A stretch of 64,000 nt of DNA from Prauserella endophytica (GCF_005146945.1 NZ_SWMS01000011.1:186001-250000), one strand, 5' to 3'. Shown: positions 48,050 to 59,109, numbered from the stretch's first letter. The notes: generated by a model not told the origin, from the sequence alone. Numbers and translations are program-made.

Positions 48050-50227
48050 ATGGCAAGACTGTTGTACCGACTCGGCACGGGCGCCCACCGCCGCAGGCTG
48101 GTCGTGGTCCTGGTGTGGCTCGCGGTGCTGGCCGGTTCGGCACTGGGCGCCACGACGCTCGCCGGGGATACGTCCGACCAGTTCTCCATCCCGGGCCAGG
48201 AGTCCACCACGGCCCTGGAGAAGATCGGGCAGGAGTTCGGCTCCGGCGGTGGCGCCACGGCCCGCGTCGTGGTGCAGGCGCCCGAGGGGCAGACGCTGAC
48301 CGCTCCCCCCAACGCGGCCCAGATCGGTGACCTGGTGGCCGAGCTCAACTCGTTGCCGGGGGTGGCCTCGGCGACCAACCCGCTCGACCCGAACGCCCCG
48401 GCCGTCAACGCAGGCCAGGACACCGCCTACAGCACCGTCACCTACGACGTGAGCCCCGGCGAGCTCACCGAGGAGCAGCGCGATGCGCTGACGACCACAG
48501 TGGCCGACGCCAGGACCGGCGGCCTGACGGTGGAGGTCGGCGGAGACATCTCCCAGCAGGCCCCCGAGATCGGTGGCACCTCGGAGATCATCGGCGTGGT
48601 CGTCGCGCTGCTGGTGCTGGCTCTGACCTACGGCACGCTCGTCACGGCCGGGATGAACCTGCTGACCGCGTCCGTCGGCGTCGGCATCGGCGTACTGGGC
48701 ATCACGATCGTGACCGGCTTCGTGGAGCTGAACTCGACGACCCCGATCCTCGCGACCATGCTGGGGCTCGCCGTCGGAATCGACTACGCCCTGTTCATCA
48801 TCAACCGCTACCGCCAGGAACTGCGCCGGGGCGCGGACGTCGGCACCGCCATCGGCGTCGCGGTGGGCACCGCGGGCTCGGCCGTCGTCACAGCGGGCAT
48901 CACGGTGGTCATCGCGCTGGCAGGCCTCGCCGTCGCGGGCATCCCGTTCCTGACGCAGATGGGCATCGCCGCCGCCGCGACCATCGTCGTCGCCGTGCTC
49001 GTCGCGATCACCCTCGTCCCCGCGGTGCTCAGCTACCTCGGCCACCGTGCACTGCCCCGCAAGCAGCGCTCGGCCGCGGCCGAGCGGGCGGAGGCGCCGG
49101 AGCGCGGCTTCTACCGCGGCTGGGTCGGCGGGATCACCCGGGGCCGCGTGGTGTCGCTGCTGGTGTCGGTGCTCGCGCTGGGCGCCGTCGCGATCCCGGT
49201 GGCCTCGATGCAGACCACCCTGGTGCCGACCCCCGCCGACGGCACCACCCAGGCCCGTGCGGAGCAGCTGCTCGCCGACGGCTTCGGCGAAGGCTTCAAC
49301 GGGCCGCTCATCGTGCTGTTCGAGGGTGACAACGCCTCGCAGGCCGCCACCCGGCTCTCCGGCGAGATCGCCGACCTTGACGACGTCGCGCTCGTCGCTC
49401 CGGCGACACCCAACGCCGACAACACCGCGGCCCTGCTCAACGTGATACCGAAATCAGGGCCGACGAGCCCGGAGACCCAGCAGCTCGTCACCGACCTGCG
49501 GGCACAGCTGTCCGATGTGGACGGCGTGACGACCTACGTCACCGGCTCCACCGCGGTGAGCGTGGACGTGTCGCGCACCGTCGACGAGGCACTGCCGGTG
49601 TACCTGGTGGTGGTCGTGGGCCTGGCCCTCGTGCTGCTGGTGCTGGTGTTCCGGTCGCTGCTCGTGCCGCTGATCGGTGTGCTGGGCTTCCTGCTGACGA
49701 TCGGCGCCTCGCTCGGCGCCACCGTCGCGGTGTTCCAGTGGGGCTGGCTGGCCGACGCGGTGAACCTCGACTCGGCCGGGCCGCTGATCAGCCTGACGCC
49801 GATCGTCGTGATCGGCATCCTGTTCGGCCTGGCGATGGACTACCAGGTGTTCCTGGTCTCCCGCATGCACGAGGCGTACCACCACGGCAGGTCGCCCATG
49901 GAGGCCATCACCAGCGGCTTCCGCCAGGCCGCCCCGGTGGTCGTCGCCGCGGCGCTGATCATGTTCTCGGTGTTCGCGGGCTTCGTCCCCGCCGGCGACG
50001 CGACGATCAAATCCATCGCCTTCGCGCTGGCCATGGGGATCCTGGTGGACGCGTTCGTGGTCAGGATGGTGATCGTGCCCGCGGCGCTCGCCCTGCTGGG
50101 CGACCGCGCGTGGTGGCTGCCGAGCTGGCTGCGCTGGCTTCCGGTCCTCGACGTGGAGGGCTCGGCCCTCACCGCCGAGAAGGCCGGGGACGAGCGCGAC
50201 GAGAAGGCCCTCGCCGGGAGCCGATAG
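48050..50227 (+). CDS. MMPL-family RND transporter
   Basis: The 725-residue protein has two repeats of one helix, a large extracytoplasmic domain and five helices. The proton-relay Asp-Tyr pairs are present: GLAVGIDYALFIINRYR near residue 240 and GLAMDYQVFLVSRMHEAY near 595. MMPL proteins of actinobacteria export lipids or act in multidrug efflux. The ATG has GGAGG ten bases upstream and lies in a two-gene unit with the TetR regulator. The C-terminal cytoplasmic tail is short, unlike MmpL3 of mycobacteria. Confidence 0.88.
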   Translation: MARLLYRLGTGAHRRRLVVVLVWLAVLAGSALGATTLAGDTSDQFSIPGQESTTALEKIGQEFGSGGGATARVVVQAPEGQTLTAPPNAAQIGDLVAELNSLPGVASATNPLDPNAPAVNAGQDTAYSTVTYDVSPGELTEEQRDALTTTVADARTGGLTVEVGGDISQQAPEIGGTSEIIGVVVALLVLALTYGTLVTAGMNLLTASVGVGIGVLGITIVTGFVELNSTTPILATMLGLAVGIDYALFIINRYRQELRRGADVGTAIGVAVGTAGSAVVTAGITVVIALAGLAVAGIPFLTQMGIAAAATIVVAVLVAITLVPAVLSYLGHRALPRKQRSAAAERAEAPERGFYRGWVGGITRGRVVSLLVSVLALGAVAIPVASMQTTLVPTPADGTTQARAEQLLADGFGEGFNGPLIVLFEGDNASQAATRLSGEIADLDDVALVAPATPNADNTAALLNVIPKSGPTSPETQQLVTDLRAQLSDVDGVTTYVTGSTAVSVDVSRTVDEALPVYLVVVVGLALVLLVLVFRSLLVPLIGVLGFLLTIGASLGATVAVFQWGWLADAVNLDSAGPLISLTPIVVIGILFGLAMDYQVFLVSRMHEAYHHGRSPMEAITSGFRQAAPVVVAAALIMFSVFAGFVPAGDATIKSIAFALAMGILVDAFVVRMVIVPAALALLGDRAWWLPSWLRWLPVLDVEGSALTAEKAGDERDEKALAGSR

Positions 50228-50232
50228 CCGGA

Positions 50233-50284
50233 GCGACCGCGCCGGCACCCTCTCCCGGCCGGGCGAGGGTGCCGGCGCGGTCGC
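50233..50284. terminator. Long bidirectional hairpin terminator
   Basis: Perfect 20-base arms begin GCGACCGCGCC and enclose a 12-base centre that itself contains CCCGGCCGGG. It lies between the converging MMPL and DoxX genes. Confidence 0.75.
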
Positions 50285-50333
50285 GTCAGCGCCCGGAAAC
50301 GGAGCCGTCGTCGGTGGTCGCCATCCCGCCGAC

Positions 50334-50717
50334 TCAGCCGGTGAAGGACTCCGGACCGAAGCGGCCCCACGCGATGAACGCCGCGAGCGCGAGATAGGCC
50401 AGGTTCAGCAGCACGAGCTCGGACTCGCCGAGGCGGCGGTGGGTGATCATCGCGCCCACCATCAGCGCGATCCAGCAGACGGCGGTCACCGGCACCAGAA
50501 TCGGCGCGATGCCGACCACCGCTGGCAGGATCAGGCCCACCGCGGCCAGAAGTTCGAGCACGCCGAGGGTCTTGATGAACCCGGCGCTGGCGGCCTTGGT
50601 CCATGCCGCGCCGCGGAGGGTGGACAGTTTTTCCTTGGGCACGAAGGTCTTGCTGATGCCACCGGCCAGGGCTACGGCGCCCAGCAGTCCAGCGGCGATC
50701 CACAGCGCGAGGTCCAT
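50334..50717 (-). CDS. DoxX-family membrane protein
   Basis: The 127-residue protein has four hydrophobic helices and the DoxX pattern: AGGISKTFVPKEKL near residue 20, KTLGVLELLAAVGLILP near 50 and ALMVGAMITHRRLGE near 85. Members are linked to redox or thiosulfate-related membrane complexes in some bacteria; here it stands alone. AAGGAG precedes the ATG. It converges on the MMPL gene. Confidence 0.82.
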   Translation of the reverse strand: MDLALWIAAGLLGAVALAGGISKTFVPKEKLSTLRGAAWTKAASAGFIKTLGVLELLAAVGLILPAVVGIAPILVPVTAVCWIALMVGAMITHRRLGESELVLLNLAYLALAAFIAWGRFGPESFTG

Positions 50718-51204
50718 CGGCTACTCCTTGATCGAGAATCACCTGCACCTCGTATGACGAGACAGTGGCCCGATCCTGTGACATCGCGGGCCGCCCGGGC
50801 ACGCTCGCGCACCGGTACGCGCCAGCCCGGACACCGCGTGACCGTGAACAGGTGTAACGCCGGGGTGCCGGCTGCGACTTTCCTGGCACGAGGTCTGACA
50901 CCGGGCCTCGGCGGGCCGAGGGGTGGGGTCTCCAGCGAACGGTCCGGAAGTCGCGGCGCGCTCCCGCTCCCTGCGTCGCGGCCTGCCGGTGCGTCACCGG
51001 CCGCACGGTTCCCCCGCAACCGGAGGCGCCGGTGACGCACCCACACCGCCGACACCGTCCACACCGGACGCGGTCAGCGGGTACCTCAGTCCCGAGCGCC
51101 GCCGGGCATCCACCGATCGGTTGAGCGGCGGGCCCACCGCACTCCGTGCCGGACCGGCCGCGCGGTCGATCCCACGCGGCCGGCCCGGATGGCATCCTGC
51201 TCAT
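50718..51204. other. Intergenic region between the DoxX and kinase genes
   Basis: These 487 bases contain a small dyad CTCGT-ATG-ACGAG at 50749-50761 near the DoxX promoter. The rest is high-G+C sequence with open frames that show no protein family. The kinase ATG has no ribosome binding site, which would fit a leaderless or weakly translated message. No gene is supported. Confidence 0.5.
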
Positions 51205-52491
51205 ATGGCGAACAGCATCGAGGCCGAGCTGCGGGAGGAGTTCGACCGCTGGGAGCGCGGGGAGGCCGCGGTCTTCCAGGTGCTGCCGTACTTCCTCCTC
51301 GCGGTCAGCACCCTCGTCACGTTGTTGCAGCCGACGTGGGGCGTGCCGGTGCACGTCCCGACGATCGTCGGCCTCACGGTCGCGACCACACTCTGGCTGC
51401 TCTGGTTCCACACGCTCCACCCGGAATGGCACGACAACGGCCCGCTGATGGGCGTGTACTACGCGGGGCTGACGGCGCTGGCCGCCGTGCTCGTGTGGAA
51501 CACGCCGTGGTTCGCGTTCTTCGCGTTCGCCGGCTACCCCCAGGCGTTCGTCTACCTGAAGGGGCGCTGGCGTTACGTCGGCGTCGCCGCGACGGCCATG
51601 GTCTCGGCGGTGGCGTACATGGGCGGAGTGGACACCGTCACCGTCGACGCGACCCTGGAGTGGCTGGCGATCAGCCTGGTCAGCGTCCTGATCGCCGGGA
51701 CGTTGTTCTACTTCGCCGAGCTGACCGACCAGCGCAACCACCGGCAGAAGCGGGCACTCGTCGAGCTGCACGAGGCCAACGTCAAGCTCGAAGCCGCGCT
51801 GGAGGAGAACGCCGGCCTGCACGCCCAGCTGCTGGCCCAGGCCCGCGAGGCCGGGATGCTGGACGAGCGGCAGCGGATGGCCCGCGAGATCCACGACACG
51901 CTCGCCCAGGGGTTGGCCGGCATCCTGGCGCAGCTCCAAGCCGCCGAGCAGGGCCTGAACGAGGCGCCGACGCCGCGCAGGCACGTCACGAACGCGATGG
52001 ACCTGGCCCGCGAGAGCCTCACCGAGGCCAGGCGAACGGTGCACGCGGTGGAGCCCGCGATGCTCGCCGAGGCGAGACTCCCGGACGCGATCGGCGACGT
52101 GGCGAAGCGCTGGGCGGAGGTGAACCACATCGACGCGGTGCTGACCACCACGGGCGACGCCCGGCCGCTGCACGCCGATGTCGAGGTGACGCTGCTGCGG
52201 ACCGCGCAGGAGGCGCTCACCAACGTGGCCAAGCACGCGAGGGCGAACCGCGTGGGCCTGACGCTGTCGTACATGGCGGACGTGGTGACCCTCGACGTGC
52301 GGGACGACGGGGTGGGCTTCGAGCCGAACACCAAGCGCGTCAACGGTGCCACGAACGGGGGCTTCGGGCTCGCCGGAATGCGGCAACGGGTGCGCCGCCT
52401 CGCGGGGAGGCTGGTGATCGAGTCGGAACCGGGTGCCGGCACCGCCATCTCGGCGACCGTGCCGGCCATCCCCGCAGGCGAGGTGGACTGA
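51205..52491 (+). CDS. Orphan sensor histidine kinase, NarL/DesK type
   Basis: The 428-residue kinase has four to five membrane helices (residues about 25-170), a coiled-coil linker ([18 protein letters not shown]), the HisKA_3 phosphoacceptor His230 in [15 protein letters not shown], and a HATPase with [18 protein letters not shown] and [10 protein letters not shown]. No response regulator gene adjoins it; a strong terminator-like repeat follows at once. Its partner must be encoded elsewhere, unlike most kinases of this type. Confidence 0.86.
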   Translation: MANSIEAELREEFDRWERGEAAVFQVLPYFLLAVSTLVTLLQPTWGVPVHVPTIVGLTVATTLWLLWFHTLHPEWHDNGPLMGVYYAGLTALAAVLVWNTPWFAFFAFAGYPQAFVYLKGRWRYVGVAATAMVSAVAYMGGVDTVTVDATLEWLAISLVSVLIAGTLFYFAELTDQRNHRQKRALVELHEANVKLEAALEENAGLHAQLLAQAREAGMLDERQRMAREIHDTLAQGLAGILAQLQAAEQGLNEAPTPRRHVTNAMDLARESLTEARRTVHAVEPAMLAEARLPDAIGDVAKRWAEVNHIDAVLTTTGDARPLHADVEVTLLRTAQEALTNVAKHARANRVGLTLSYMADVVTLDVRDDGVGFEPNTKRVNGATNGGFGLAGMRQRVRRLAGRLVIESEPGAGTAISATVPAIPAGEVD

Positions 52492-52500
52492 CCCACCTGC

Positions 52501-52549
52501 CCCCAAGGCCACCTTTGTTGCGTTGAACGCAACAAAGGTGGCCTTGGGG
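52501..52549. terminator. 49-base near-perfect palindrome (terminator/dispersed repeat)
   Basis: Arms of 24 bases (beginning CCCCAAGGCCACCTTTG) are perfectly complementary around a single central G. It starts nine bases after the kinase stop. The AAGGCCACCTT core is also in the hairpin at 7631-7653, so this may be a genome-wide intergenic element as well as a terminator. Confidence 0.7.
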
Positions 52550-52633
52550 GACGGTCGCACCGTCTCGGATCCGAGACTCAATCTGGGTGCGCGTGCTGGA
52601 GGCGGTCCGGGGCCGTGCGGCCTACTGGGTCAC

Positions 52634-54301
52634 ATGGCTTCCAACCCTGGCCCACGCCCCGTGCGCGCATCTCGCGGCAGTGCCCTCTCCTGCAAGGGCT
52701 GGCCGCAGGAGGCGGCGCTGCGGATGCTGATGAACAACCTCGATCCCGAGGTCGCCGAGCATCCCGACGACCTCGTCGTCTACGGCGGCACCGGCCGCGC
52801 CGCCCGCAGCTGGGCCGCCTTCGACGCGATCGTGCGCACCCTGCGCACGCTCGAGGCCGACGAGACGCTGCTGGTGCAGAGCGGCAAGCCCGTCGGCGTG
52901 CTGCGCACCCACGAGTGGGCACCTCGCGTGCTGCTCGCGAACTCCAACCTCGTCGGCGACTGGGCGACGTGGGAGGAGTTCCGCCGCCTCGACGCGGCCG
53001 GGTTGATGATGTACGGCCAGATGACGGCGGGCTCGTGGATCTACATCGGAACGCAGGGCATCCTCCAGGGCACGTTCGAGACATTCGGTGCCGTGGCCCG
53101 CAAGCGGTTCGGCGGCACATTGGCCGGCACGATCACGCTCACCGCCGGGCTGGGCGGTATGGGAGGCGCCCAGCCGCTGGCGATCACGATGAACGAGGGT
53201 GTCGCGATCTGCGTCGAATGCGACCCGAGCCGCATCGAACGGCGCATCGCCCACCGCTACCTGGACACCCGAGCGGCCGACCTCGACGAGGCGCTACGGC
53301 TGGCGATCGAGGCCCGCGACGCGCGGCGACCGCTGTCGATCGGCGTGCTCGGCAACGCCGCCGACGTGTTCCCCGAGCTGCTCGCCCGCGACGCGCCGAT
53401 CGACGTGGTGACCGACCAGACCTCCGCGCACGACCCGCTCGCGTATCTGCCGCGCGGCATGGCGTTCGAGGACCTGCACCGCGCCTCGGAGAAGGATCCC
53501 GCGCACTTCACCGAGGAGGCGCGGGCGTCGATGGCCGCGCACGTCGAGGCGATGGTGGGCTTCCTCGATCGCGGCGCCGAGGTTTTCGACTACGGCAACT
53601 CGATCCGCGACGAGGCGCGCAAGGGCGGCTGCGCGCGGGCGTTCGACTTCCCCGGCTTCGTCCCCGCCTACATCCGGCCGCAGTTCGAGGAGGGCCTCGG
53701 CCCGTTCCGCTGGGTGGCGCTCTCCGGCGATCCCGCCGACATCGCCGCCACCGACCGCGCGGTGCTGGAGCTGTTCCCTGACAACACACACCTGCGACGC
53801 TGGCTCACGATGGCCGGGGAGAAGGTCGCCTTCCAGGGACTGCCCGCCCGCATCTGCTGGCTCGGCTACGGCGAACGGCACCTCGCCGGGCTCCGGTTCA
53901 ACGAGATGGTCGCCTCCGGCGAGCTCTCGGCGCCGATCGTGATCGGCCGCGACCACCTCGACTCCGGCTCCGTCGCCTCGCCGTACCGCGAGACCGAGGC
54001 GATGCTCGACGGCTCCGACGCGGTCGCCGACTGGCCGCTGCTCAACGCGCTGGTCAACACCGCGTCCGGGGCGTCGTGGGTGTCGATCCACCACGGCGGC
54101 GGCGTAGGCATGGGGCGTTCGATCCACGCCGGCCAGGTGTGCGTCGCCGACGGGACTCCCGAGGCCGCCCGCAAGCTCGAACGCGTGCTGACCAACGACC
54201 CCGGCCTCGGGGTGCTGCGGCACGCCGACGCCGGGTACGAGCACGCCGCCGCCGTCGCCGCCGAGCGCGGCGTGCGCATCCCCATGCGGGAGGAAGGGTG
54301 A
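52634..54301 (+). CDS. hutU: Urocanate hydratase
   Basis: The 555-residue enzyme is full length for the family. It shows [11 protein letters not shown] near residue 51, the NAD-binding [14 protein letters not shown] near 177, the conserved Cys in [13 protein letters not shown] near 412 and the C-terminal [18 protein letters not shown] region. It converts urocanate to 4-imidazolone-5-propionate using tightly bound NAD+. The first gene of a four-gene hut operon; histidine ammonia-lyase (hutH) is not in the window. The ribosome binding site is weak. Confidence 0.93.
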   Translation: MASNPGPRPVRASRGSALSCKGWPQEAALRMLMNNLDPEVAEHPDDLVVYGGTGRAARSWAAFDAIVRTLRTLEADETLLVQSGKPVGVLRTHEWAPRVLLANSNLVGDWATWEEFRRLDAAGLMMYGQMTAGSWIYIGTQGILQGTFETFGAVARKRFGGTLAGTITLTAGLGGMGGAQPLAITMNEGVAICVECDPSRIERRIAHRYLDTRAADLDEALRLAIEARDARRPLSIGVLGNAADVFPELLARDAPIDVVTDQTSAHDPLAYLPRGMAFEDLHRASEKDPAHFTEEARASMAAHVEAMVGFLDRGAEVFDYGNSIRDEARKGGCARAFDFPGFVPAYIRPQFEEGLGPFRWVALSGDPADIAATDRAVLELFPDNTHLRRWLTMAGEKVAFQGLPARICWLGYGERHLAGLRFNEMVASGELSAPIVIGRDHLDSGSVASPYRETEAMLDGSDAVADWPLLNALVNTASGASWVSIHHGGGVGMGRSIHAGQVCVADGTPEAARKLERVLTNDPGLGVLRHADAGYEHAAAVAAERGVRIPMREEG

Positions 54302-55515
54302 GCCCCTTCGCCGCGCTGTGGCCGACGCTGCTCGACGTCGGCAGGCATCCGAGGACCGGAGGCTACCGCCGCTACGCGTGGACCGACGTGGACCTGACGC
54401 TGCGCGAGTGGTTCACCGACTGCGCGCGGCGGCGCGGGATGGACACCGAGGAGGACCGCAACGGCAACCTGTGGGCGTGGTGGCTGCCGCCGGGCTGGTC
54501 GGGCGATCCGCGCGGCGCGTTCGTCACCGGGTCGCATCTGGACTCGGTGCCCGACGGGGGCGCGTTCGACGGCCCGCTCGGCGTGGTGTCGGGCTTCGCG
54601 GCCGTCGACCTCGCGAGAGAGCGCGGCGTGGTGCCGTCCGTGCCCGTCGCCGTCGTCGCGTTCTCCGACGAGGAGGGCGCCCGCTTCGGGGTGGCGTGCG
54701 CGGGCTCGCGGCTCTCCGCCGGAACGCTCGCGCCGGAGCGGGCCCTCGCGCTGCGCGACAACGACGGCCACACCCTCGCCGAGGCGCTGACCCGCGCCGG
54801 AAGGGACCCCGCCGCGCTCGGTCCCGACCCGCGGCTACGCGAGCGTGTCGGCGTGTTCGTGGAACTGCACGTCGAGCAGGGCCGCGCGCTCGGGCCACTG
54901 GGGCAGCCGCTCGCGATCGGCTCGGCGATCTGGCCGCACGGGCGCTGGCGGTTCTCCTTCACCGGCGAGGCCAACCACGCGGGCACCACCCGCATGGCCG
55001 ACCGGAGGGATCCGATGCTCGCGTTCGCGTCGTCGGTGCTCGTCGCACGAGCCGGTGCCGAACGGCACGGCGCGGTCGCGACGTTCGGCAGGGTGCGCGT
55101 GGAACCCAATGGCACCAACGCGATCGCCTCCGACGTGTACGCCTGGCTCGACGCGCGGGCTCCTAGCGAGGAGGTGCTGGCCTCGCTCCTCGAGGACATC
55201 ACGACCGAGGCCAAGGTACACGCCGGATACGACGGCACCTTTGTGGACATCGCCGCCGAGTCACGCAGCCCCGTCGTCGAGTTCCCGCCCGGACCGCGAC
55301 AGCGGCTGCGCCGGGTGCTCGGCGACGTGCCGGAGCTGCCGACCGCCGCCGGGCACGACGCGGGCGTGCTCTCGGCGCTCGTGCCCACGGCGATGCTGTT
55401 CGTGCGCAACCCCACCGGGGTGTCGCACTCCCCCGCCGAACACGCCGAGGAGGCCGACTGCGAACGCGGCGCGCGGGCCCTCGCCGACGTGCTCGCCGAC
55501 TGGGTCACGGCATGA
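54298..55515 (+). CDS. M20-family amidohydrolase in the hut operon (allantoate amidohydrolase-like)
   Basis: The 405-residue metallopeptidase-fold enzyme has [17 protein letters not shown] (bridging Asp) near residue 80, [17 protein letters not shown] near 121, HVEQGRALG near 193 and [11 protein letters not shown] near 222, plus a C-terminal [11 protein letters not shown]. This is the allantoate/ureidoglycine/N-carbamoyl amidohydrolase group. Its GTG overlaps the hutU stop and its stop overlaps hutF, so it belongs to histidine breakdown. Since HutF makes N-formylglutamate and no HutG is present, it may be the missing N-formylglutamate deformylase. Confidence 0.84.
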   Translation: MSPFAALWPTLLDVGRHPRTGGYRRYAWTDVDLTLREWFTDCARRRGMDTEEDRNGNLWAWWLPPGWSGDPRGAFVTGSHLDSVPDGGAFDGPLGVVSGFAAVDLARERGVVPSVPVAVVAFSDEEGARFGVACAGSRLSAGTLAPERALALRDNDGHTLAEALTRAGRDPAALGPDPRLRERVGVFVELHVEQGRALGPLGQPLAIGSAIWPHGRWRFSFTGEANHAGTTRMADRRDPMLAFASSVLVARAGAERHGAVATFGRVRVEPNGTNAIASDVYAWLDARAPSEEVLASLLEDITTEAKVHAGYDGTFVDIAAESRSPVVEFPPGPRQRLRRVLGDVPELPTAAGHDAGVLSALVPTAMLFVRNPTGVSHSPAEHAEEADCERGARALADVLADWVTA

Positions 55516-56861
55516 GCGCCGCGGACTGGTGGTGCGAGCACGCCTGGCTCGGCGGGGACCGCGTCGAGGCCGGGGTGCACTTCTCCGTGGCAAACGGGCG
55601 GATCGGGAGCGTCCGCGTCGGAGTGACCTCACCGCCATCGGCACGGCGCCTGCCCGGACTCGTTCTGCCGGGCCTGGCCAACGCGCACTCGCACGCCTTC
55701 CACCGCGCGCTGCGCTCGCGCACGCAGCGCGAACGCGGCTCGTTCTGGACGTGGCGGGAGCTCATGTACCGGGCGGCCGACCGGCTCGATCCCGAGCTGT
55801 ACCACCGGCTCGCGAGGGCCGTATACGCCGAGATGGCGCTCGCCGGGATCACGGCGGTCGGCGAGTTCCACTACCTGCATCACGACCGCGGCGGGCGGCC
55901 CTACGCGGAGCCGAACGCGATGGGCCTCGCACTCGCCGAGGCCGCCGCCGAGGCGGGTGTACGGCTGACCCTGCTCGACACGTGCTACCTCAGCGCGTCG
56001 GTGGACGGGACGCCGCTGGCAACGGGGACGCAGCAGAGATTCGGCGACGGCGACGGGCAACGGTGGGCCGAGCGGGCCGAGGACCTGCACCGGAAGGCCA
56101 AGGAGCGCGCCGGGGTGCTGATCGGGGCGGCCGTGCACTCGGTGCGCGCCGTGCCGTTCGAGCACCTTGGCACGGTCGCGGAGTGGGCGGAGTTGCGTCG
56201 CGCGCCGCTGCACGTCCACTGTTCCGAGCAGATCACCGAGGTGCAGCAGTGCCTCGCGGTGCACGACCGGACGCCCACCGCGCTGCTGCGCGACGCCGGC
56301 GTGCTGGGACCGAGGACCACCGCGGTGCACGCCACCCATCTGACCGGCGCCGACGTACTCGACCTGACCCGCACGGCGACCGGGGTGTGCTTCTGCCCCA
56401 CCACTGAACGCGATCTCGGTGACGGCATCGGCCCGGCGCCCGCACTGCTGGACGGGAACGGGCCGTTCGCCCTCGGCTCCGACAGCCACGCCGTGATCGA
56501 CCTGTTCGAGGAGGCCAGGGCCGTCGAGCTGAACGAGCGGCTCGCCGGTCATCGGCGCGGCACCATCACCGCCGCACGGCTGCTCCGCTCGGCCACAGTG
56601 GACGGTCACCGCTGCCTGGGCTGGACCGACGCCGGGCAGCTGCGGGCCGGGCAGCGGGCCGACTTCGTCGCCGTGGACCTGGGCTCGGTGCGCACGGCGG
56701 GCGGCGGAGCCACCGTCGAGAACGCCGTCTTCGCCGCGTCGGCGTGCGACGTCACCCACGTGGTGGTGGACGGGCGGGTCGTGGTGGCCGGACGCCGGCA
56801 CGTGACGATCGAGGACACCGCCGCCGAGCTGGACGCGGTGATCCGGGAGATGCTGCGATGA
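55512..56861 (+). CDS. hutF: Formimidoylglutamate deiminase
   Basis: The 449-residue amidohydrolase has the metal motif [15 protein letters not shown] near residue 58, further ligands in [13 protein letters not shown] near 238 and VHATHLTG near 275, and Asp in [12 protein letters not shown] near 320. It hydrolyses N-formimino-L-glutamate to N-formyl-L-glutamate and ammonia, the five-step hut route. It overlaps its neighbours by four bases on each side, placing it firmly in the operon. Confidence 0.9.
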   Translation: MSAADWWCEHAWLGGDRVEAGVHFSVANGRIGSVRVGVTSPPSARRLPGLVLPGLANAHSHAFHRALRSRTQRERGSFWTWRELMYRAADRLDPELYHRLARAVYAEMALAGITAVGEFHYLHHDRGGRPYAEPNAMGLALAEAAAEAGVRLTLLDTCYLSASVDGTPLATGTQQRFGDGDGQRWAERAEDLHRKAKERAGVLIGAAVHSVRAVPFEHLGTVAEWAELRRAPLHVHCSEQITEVQQCLAVHDRTPTALLRDAGVLGPRTTAVHATHLTGADVLDLTRTATGVCFCPTTERDLGDGIGPAPALLDGNGPFALGSDSHAVIDLFEEARAVELNERLAGHRRGTITAARLLRSATVDGHRCLGWTDAGQLRAGQRADFVAVDLGSVRTAGGGATVENAVFAASACDVTHVVVDGRVVVAGRRHVTIEDTAAELDAVIREMLR

Positions 56862-58018
56862 CGACCGTGCTCTACGACGGCATCGGCGAGCTGGTGACGA
56901 ACGACCCCGCACAGGGCGACGGCAGCGCGCTCGGCGTCGTCAGCGACGCGGCGCTCGTGGTGGACGACGGCATGGTCGCGTGGGTTGGTGAGCGGCGCGG
57001 CGCGCCCGCCGCCGACGAGCACCGGAACCTCGACGGCTCCGCCGTGATCCCCGGTTTCGTCGACAGCCACGCGCATCTCGTGTTCGCCGGCGACCGCGCG
57101 GAGGAGTTCGCCGCGCGCATGAGCGGGAAGCCCTACGCGGCCGGCGGGATCGCCACCACGGTGGTGGCGACCCGGGAAGCCGACGACGCGACGCTGGCCC
57201 ACGGGCTCGCGCGGCTCGCCGGGGAGATGCGGCGGGGTGGCATCACCACATTCGAGTGCAAGAGCGGCTACGGGCTCTCTGTGGAGCACGAGGCGCGCTC
57301 GCTCGCCGTGGCCGCGAAGCTGACGCCCGAGACGACGTTCCTCGGCGCACACGTGGTGCCGCCGGAGTACCGGGACCGCCGCGAGGAGTACGTCGAGCTT
57401 GTCGCGGGCCCGATGCTGCGGGCGTGCGCACCGCTCGCGCGGTGGGTGGACGTGTTCTGCGACCGGGGCGCGTTCGACGTCGACGAGGCGCGGACCGTGC
57501 TCGAGGCGGGCATCGCCGCCGGGCTGGTCCCCCGCCTGCACGCGGGGCAGCTCGGGCCGGGGCCCGGCATCCGGCTCGCGGTGGAGCTGGGCGCGGCGTC
57601 GGTGGACCACTGCACGTACACCACCGACGCCGACGTCGACGCGCTCGCGGCGGGCACCACAGTGGCCACGCTGCTGCCTGGTGTGGAGTTCTCCACGCGC
57701 TCACCGTGGCCGGACGCGCGGCGCCTGCTCGACGCCGGGGTCACCGTCGCGCTCGCCACGGACTGCAACCCTGGCACCTCGTACACCTCCAGCATGCCGT
57801 TCTGCATCGCGCTCGCCGTGCGGGACATGGGGTTCACGCCCGCGGAGGCACTGTGGTCGGCGACGGCGGGCGGGGCCGCCGCGCTGCGGCGCACCGACGT
57901 CGGGGTGCTCGCGCCGGGGCACAGGGCCGACCTCGCGGTACTCGACGCGCCCTCCTACCTGCACCTCGCGTACCGCCCCGGCGTACCGCTGGTCCGTGAC
58001 GTCGTGTCGGCGGTGTGA
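56858..58018 (+). CDS. hutI: Imidazolonepropionase
   Basis: The 386-residue amidohydrolase has [16 protein letters not shown] near residue 68, [16 protein letters not shown] near 90, [13 protein letters not shown] near 130, a metal His in [10 protein letters not shown] and a catalytic Asp in [14 protein letters not shown] near 310. It opens the ring of 4-imidazolone-5-propionate to give N-formimino-L-glutamate. It is the last gene of the hut operon, overlapping hutF by four bases. Confidence 0.93.
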   Translation: MTTVLYDGIGELVTNDPAQGDGSALGVVSDAALVVDDGMVAWVGERRGAPAADEHRNLDGSAVIPGFVDSHAHLVFAGDRAEEFAARMSGKPYAAGGIATTVVATREADDATLAHGLARLAGEMRRGGITTFECKSGYGLSVEHEARSLAVAAKLTPETTFLGAHVVPPEYRDRREEYVELVAGPMLRACAPLARWVDVFCDRGAFDVDEARTVLEAGIAAGLVPRLHAGQLGPGPGIRLAVELGAASVDHCTYTTDADVDALAAGTTVATLLPGVEFSTRSPWPDARRLLDAGVTVALATDCNPGTSYTSSMPFCIALAVRDMGFTPAEALWSATAGGAAALRRTDVGVLAPGHRADLAVLDAPSYLHLAYRPGVPLVRDVVSAV

Positions 58019-58030
58019 TCGACTGAGCAC

Positions 58031-58978
58031 ATGCGTGCGGTACGGACGGTTACAGGACCACGGTGGACGGTCGTGCGGATGCCAAGGCCCGTCCCAGCTC
58101 CGGAAGAGGTTCTCGTGCGGGTCCGCGCCGCCGGGCTGAACCGAGCCGATGTGCTGATGCGCGACGACACCTACGTTCCCGACGATGCCGGGTGGTCGGT
58201 GGCGACCGACCGCGTGGGTTTCGAGTTCTCCGGTGAGGTCGTGGAATCCACCGGGGAATGGTCGGCAGGTGACGCTGTACTGGGGCAGGCCGGGGGCACC
58301 TGCGCGGAGTTCGTCACCGTGGATCACCGCCTGCTGCTGCGACGCCCCGCAGGTTGGTCCTGGACCGAGGCCGCTGCCGCGCCGAGTGCTCTGCTCACCG
58401 AGTACGACGCACTCATGCACGTAGGCGGGTTCCGCCCGGGTGAGACCGTGCTCGTCACGGGCGCGACCAGCGCCGTCGGGCTCGTCGCGGTGGGGTTGGC
58501 CTCGTACCTTGGCGCGGGCAGAGTGGTCGGCACGACCAGGCGCAGGGAACGTGCCGCGTCGGTTCTGGCGGCTGGCGCGGACGACGTCCTCGTAGGGCCG
58601 CCGCTTCGTGCGGAGTACACCGGCACCGGGTTCGACGTGGTGCTCGACCACGTGGGCGGTGCCACGCTGACCGCGGTGATTCCGCTCGTGCGACCCGGTG
58701 GGCGCGTTGTGCAGATCGGCAGGCTCGGCGGCGGCACCGCCCTGCTCGATCTGGAAATCCTCGCACGCCATCGGCTCAGCCTGATCGGAACGACCTTCCG
58801 CGGCAGACGGCTCCCGGAGCTTGCGAACCTGATCGACGCGCTCCGCCCGCACCTCTCGGAGTTCCCACGGCGCCCCCTGATCGACTCCGTGTTCTCCCTC
58901 GAGGAGATCGAGGACGCGTACGAGCGGCTGGCCTCACCGGAGCTGTTCGGCAAGGTGGTCATCACCGTCGACCACTAG
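58031..58978 (+). CDS. Zinc-independent alcohol dehydrogenase/quinone oxidoreductase-family protein
   Basis: The 315-residue MDR-family enzyme has an N-terminal GroES-like domain (RAAGLNRADVLMRDD, near residue 40) lacking the structural-zinc cysteines, and a Rossmann domain with VTGATSAVGLVAVGLA near 140. This fits NADPH:quinone oxidoreductases or enoyl reductases. It starts 12 bases after hutI on the same strand and may be read through from the hut operon, but it has no known place in histidine breakdown. Substrate unknown. Confidence 0.8.
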   Translation: MRAVRTVTGPRWTVVRMPRPVPAPEEVLVRVRAAGLNRADVLMRDDTYVPDDAGWSVATDRVGFEFSGEVVESTGEWSAGDAVLGQAGGTCAEFVTVDHRLLLRRPAGWSWTEAAAAPSALLTEYDALMHVGGFRPGETVLVTGATSAVGLVAVGLASYLGAGRVVGTTRRRERAASVLAAGADDVLVGPPLRAEYTGTGFDVVLDHVGGATLTAVIPLVRPGGRVVQIGRLGGGTALLDLEILARHRLSLIGTTFRGRRLPELANLIDALRPHLSEFPRRPLIDSVFSLEEIEDAYERLASPELFGKVVITVDH

Positions 58979-59096
58979 CGCACCCGGCAGAGGTCGAACC
59001 GGGTCCCGGCCGGGAACGGCTGGCGGCCGGGGGCGCGCACGCCGCCACGGTGCCCACGAGCACTGCGGCGACAACGCGGCGGACGCACCTGCTCAC
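58962..59096 (-). other. Possible remnant of a lipoprotein gene
   Basis: From a GTG at 59096, 44 codons begin with a convincing lipoprotein signal (VRRVVAAVLVGTVAACAPP) and then run into low-complexity sequence overlapping the end of the preceding gene. Another frame ends in FPAGTRFDLCRVR before a stop. It looks like a short degenerate fragment with a frameshift. Confidence 0.25.
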
Positions 59097-59109
59097 ACGC
59101 TCACGCCAA

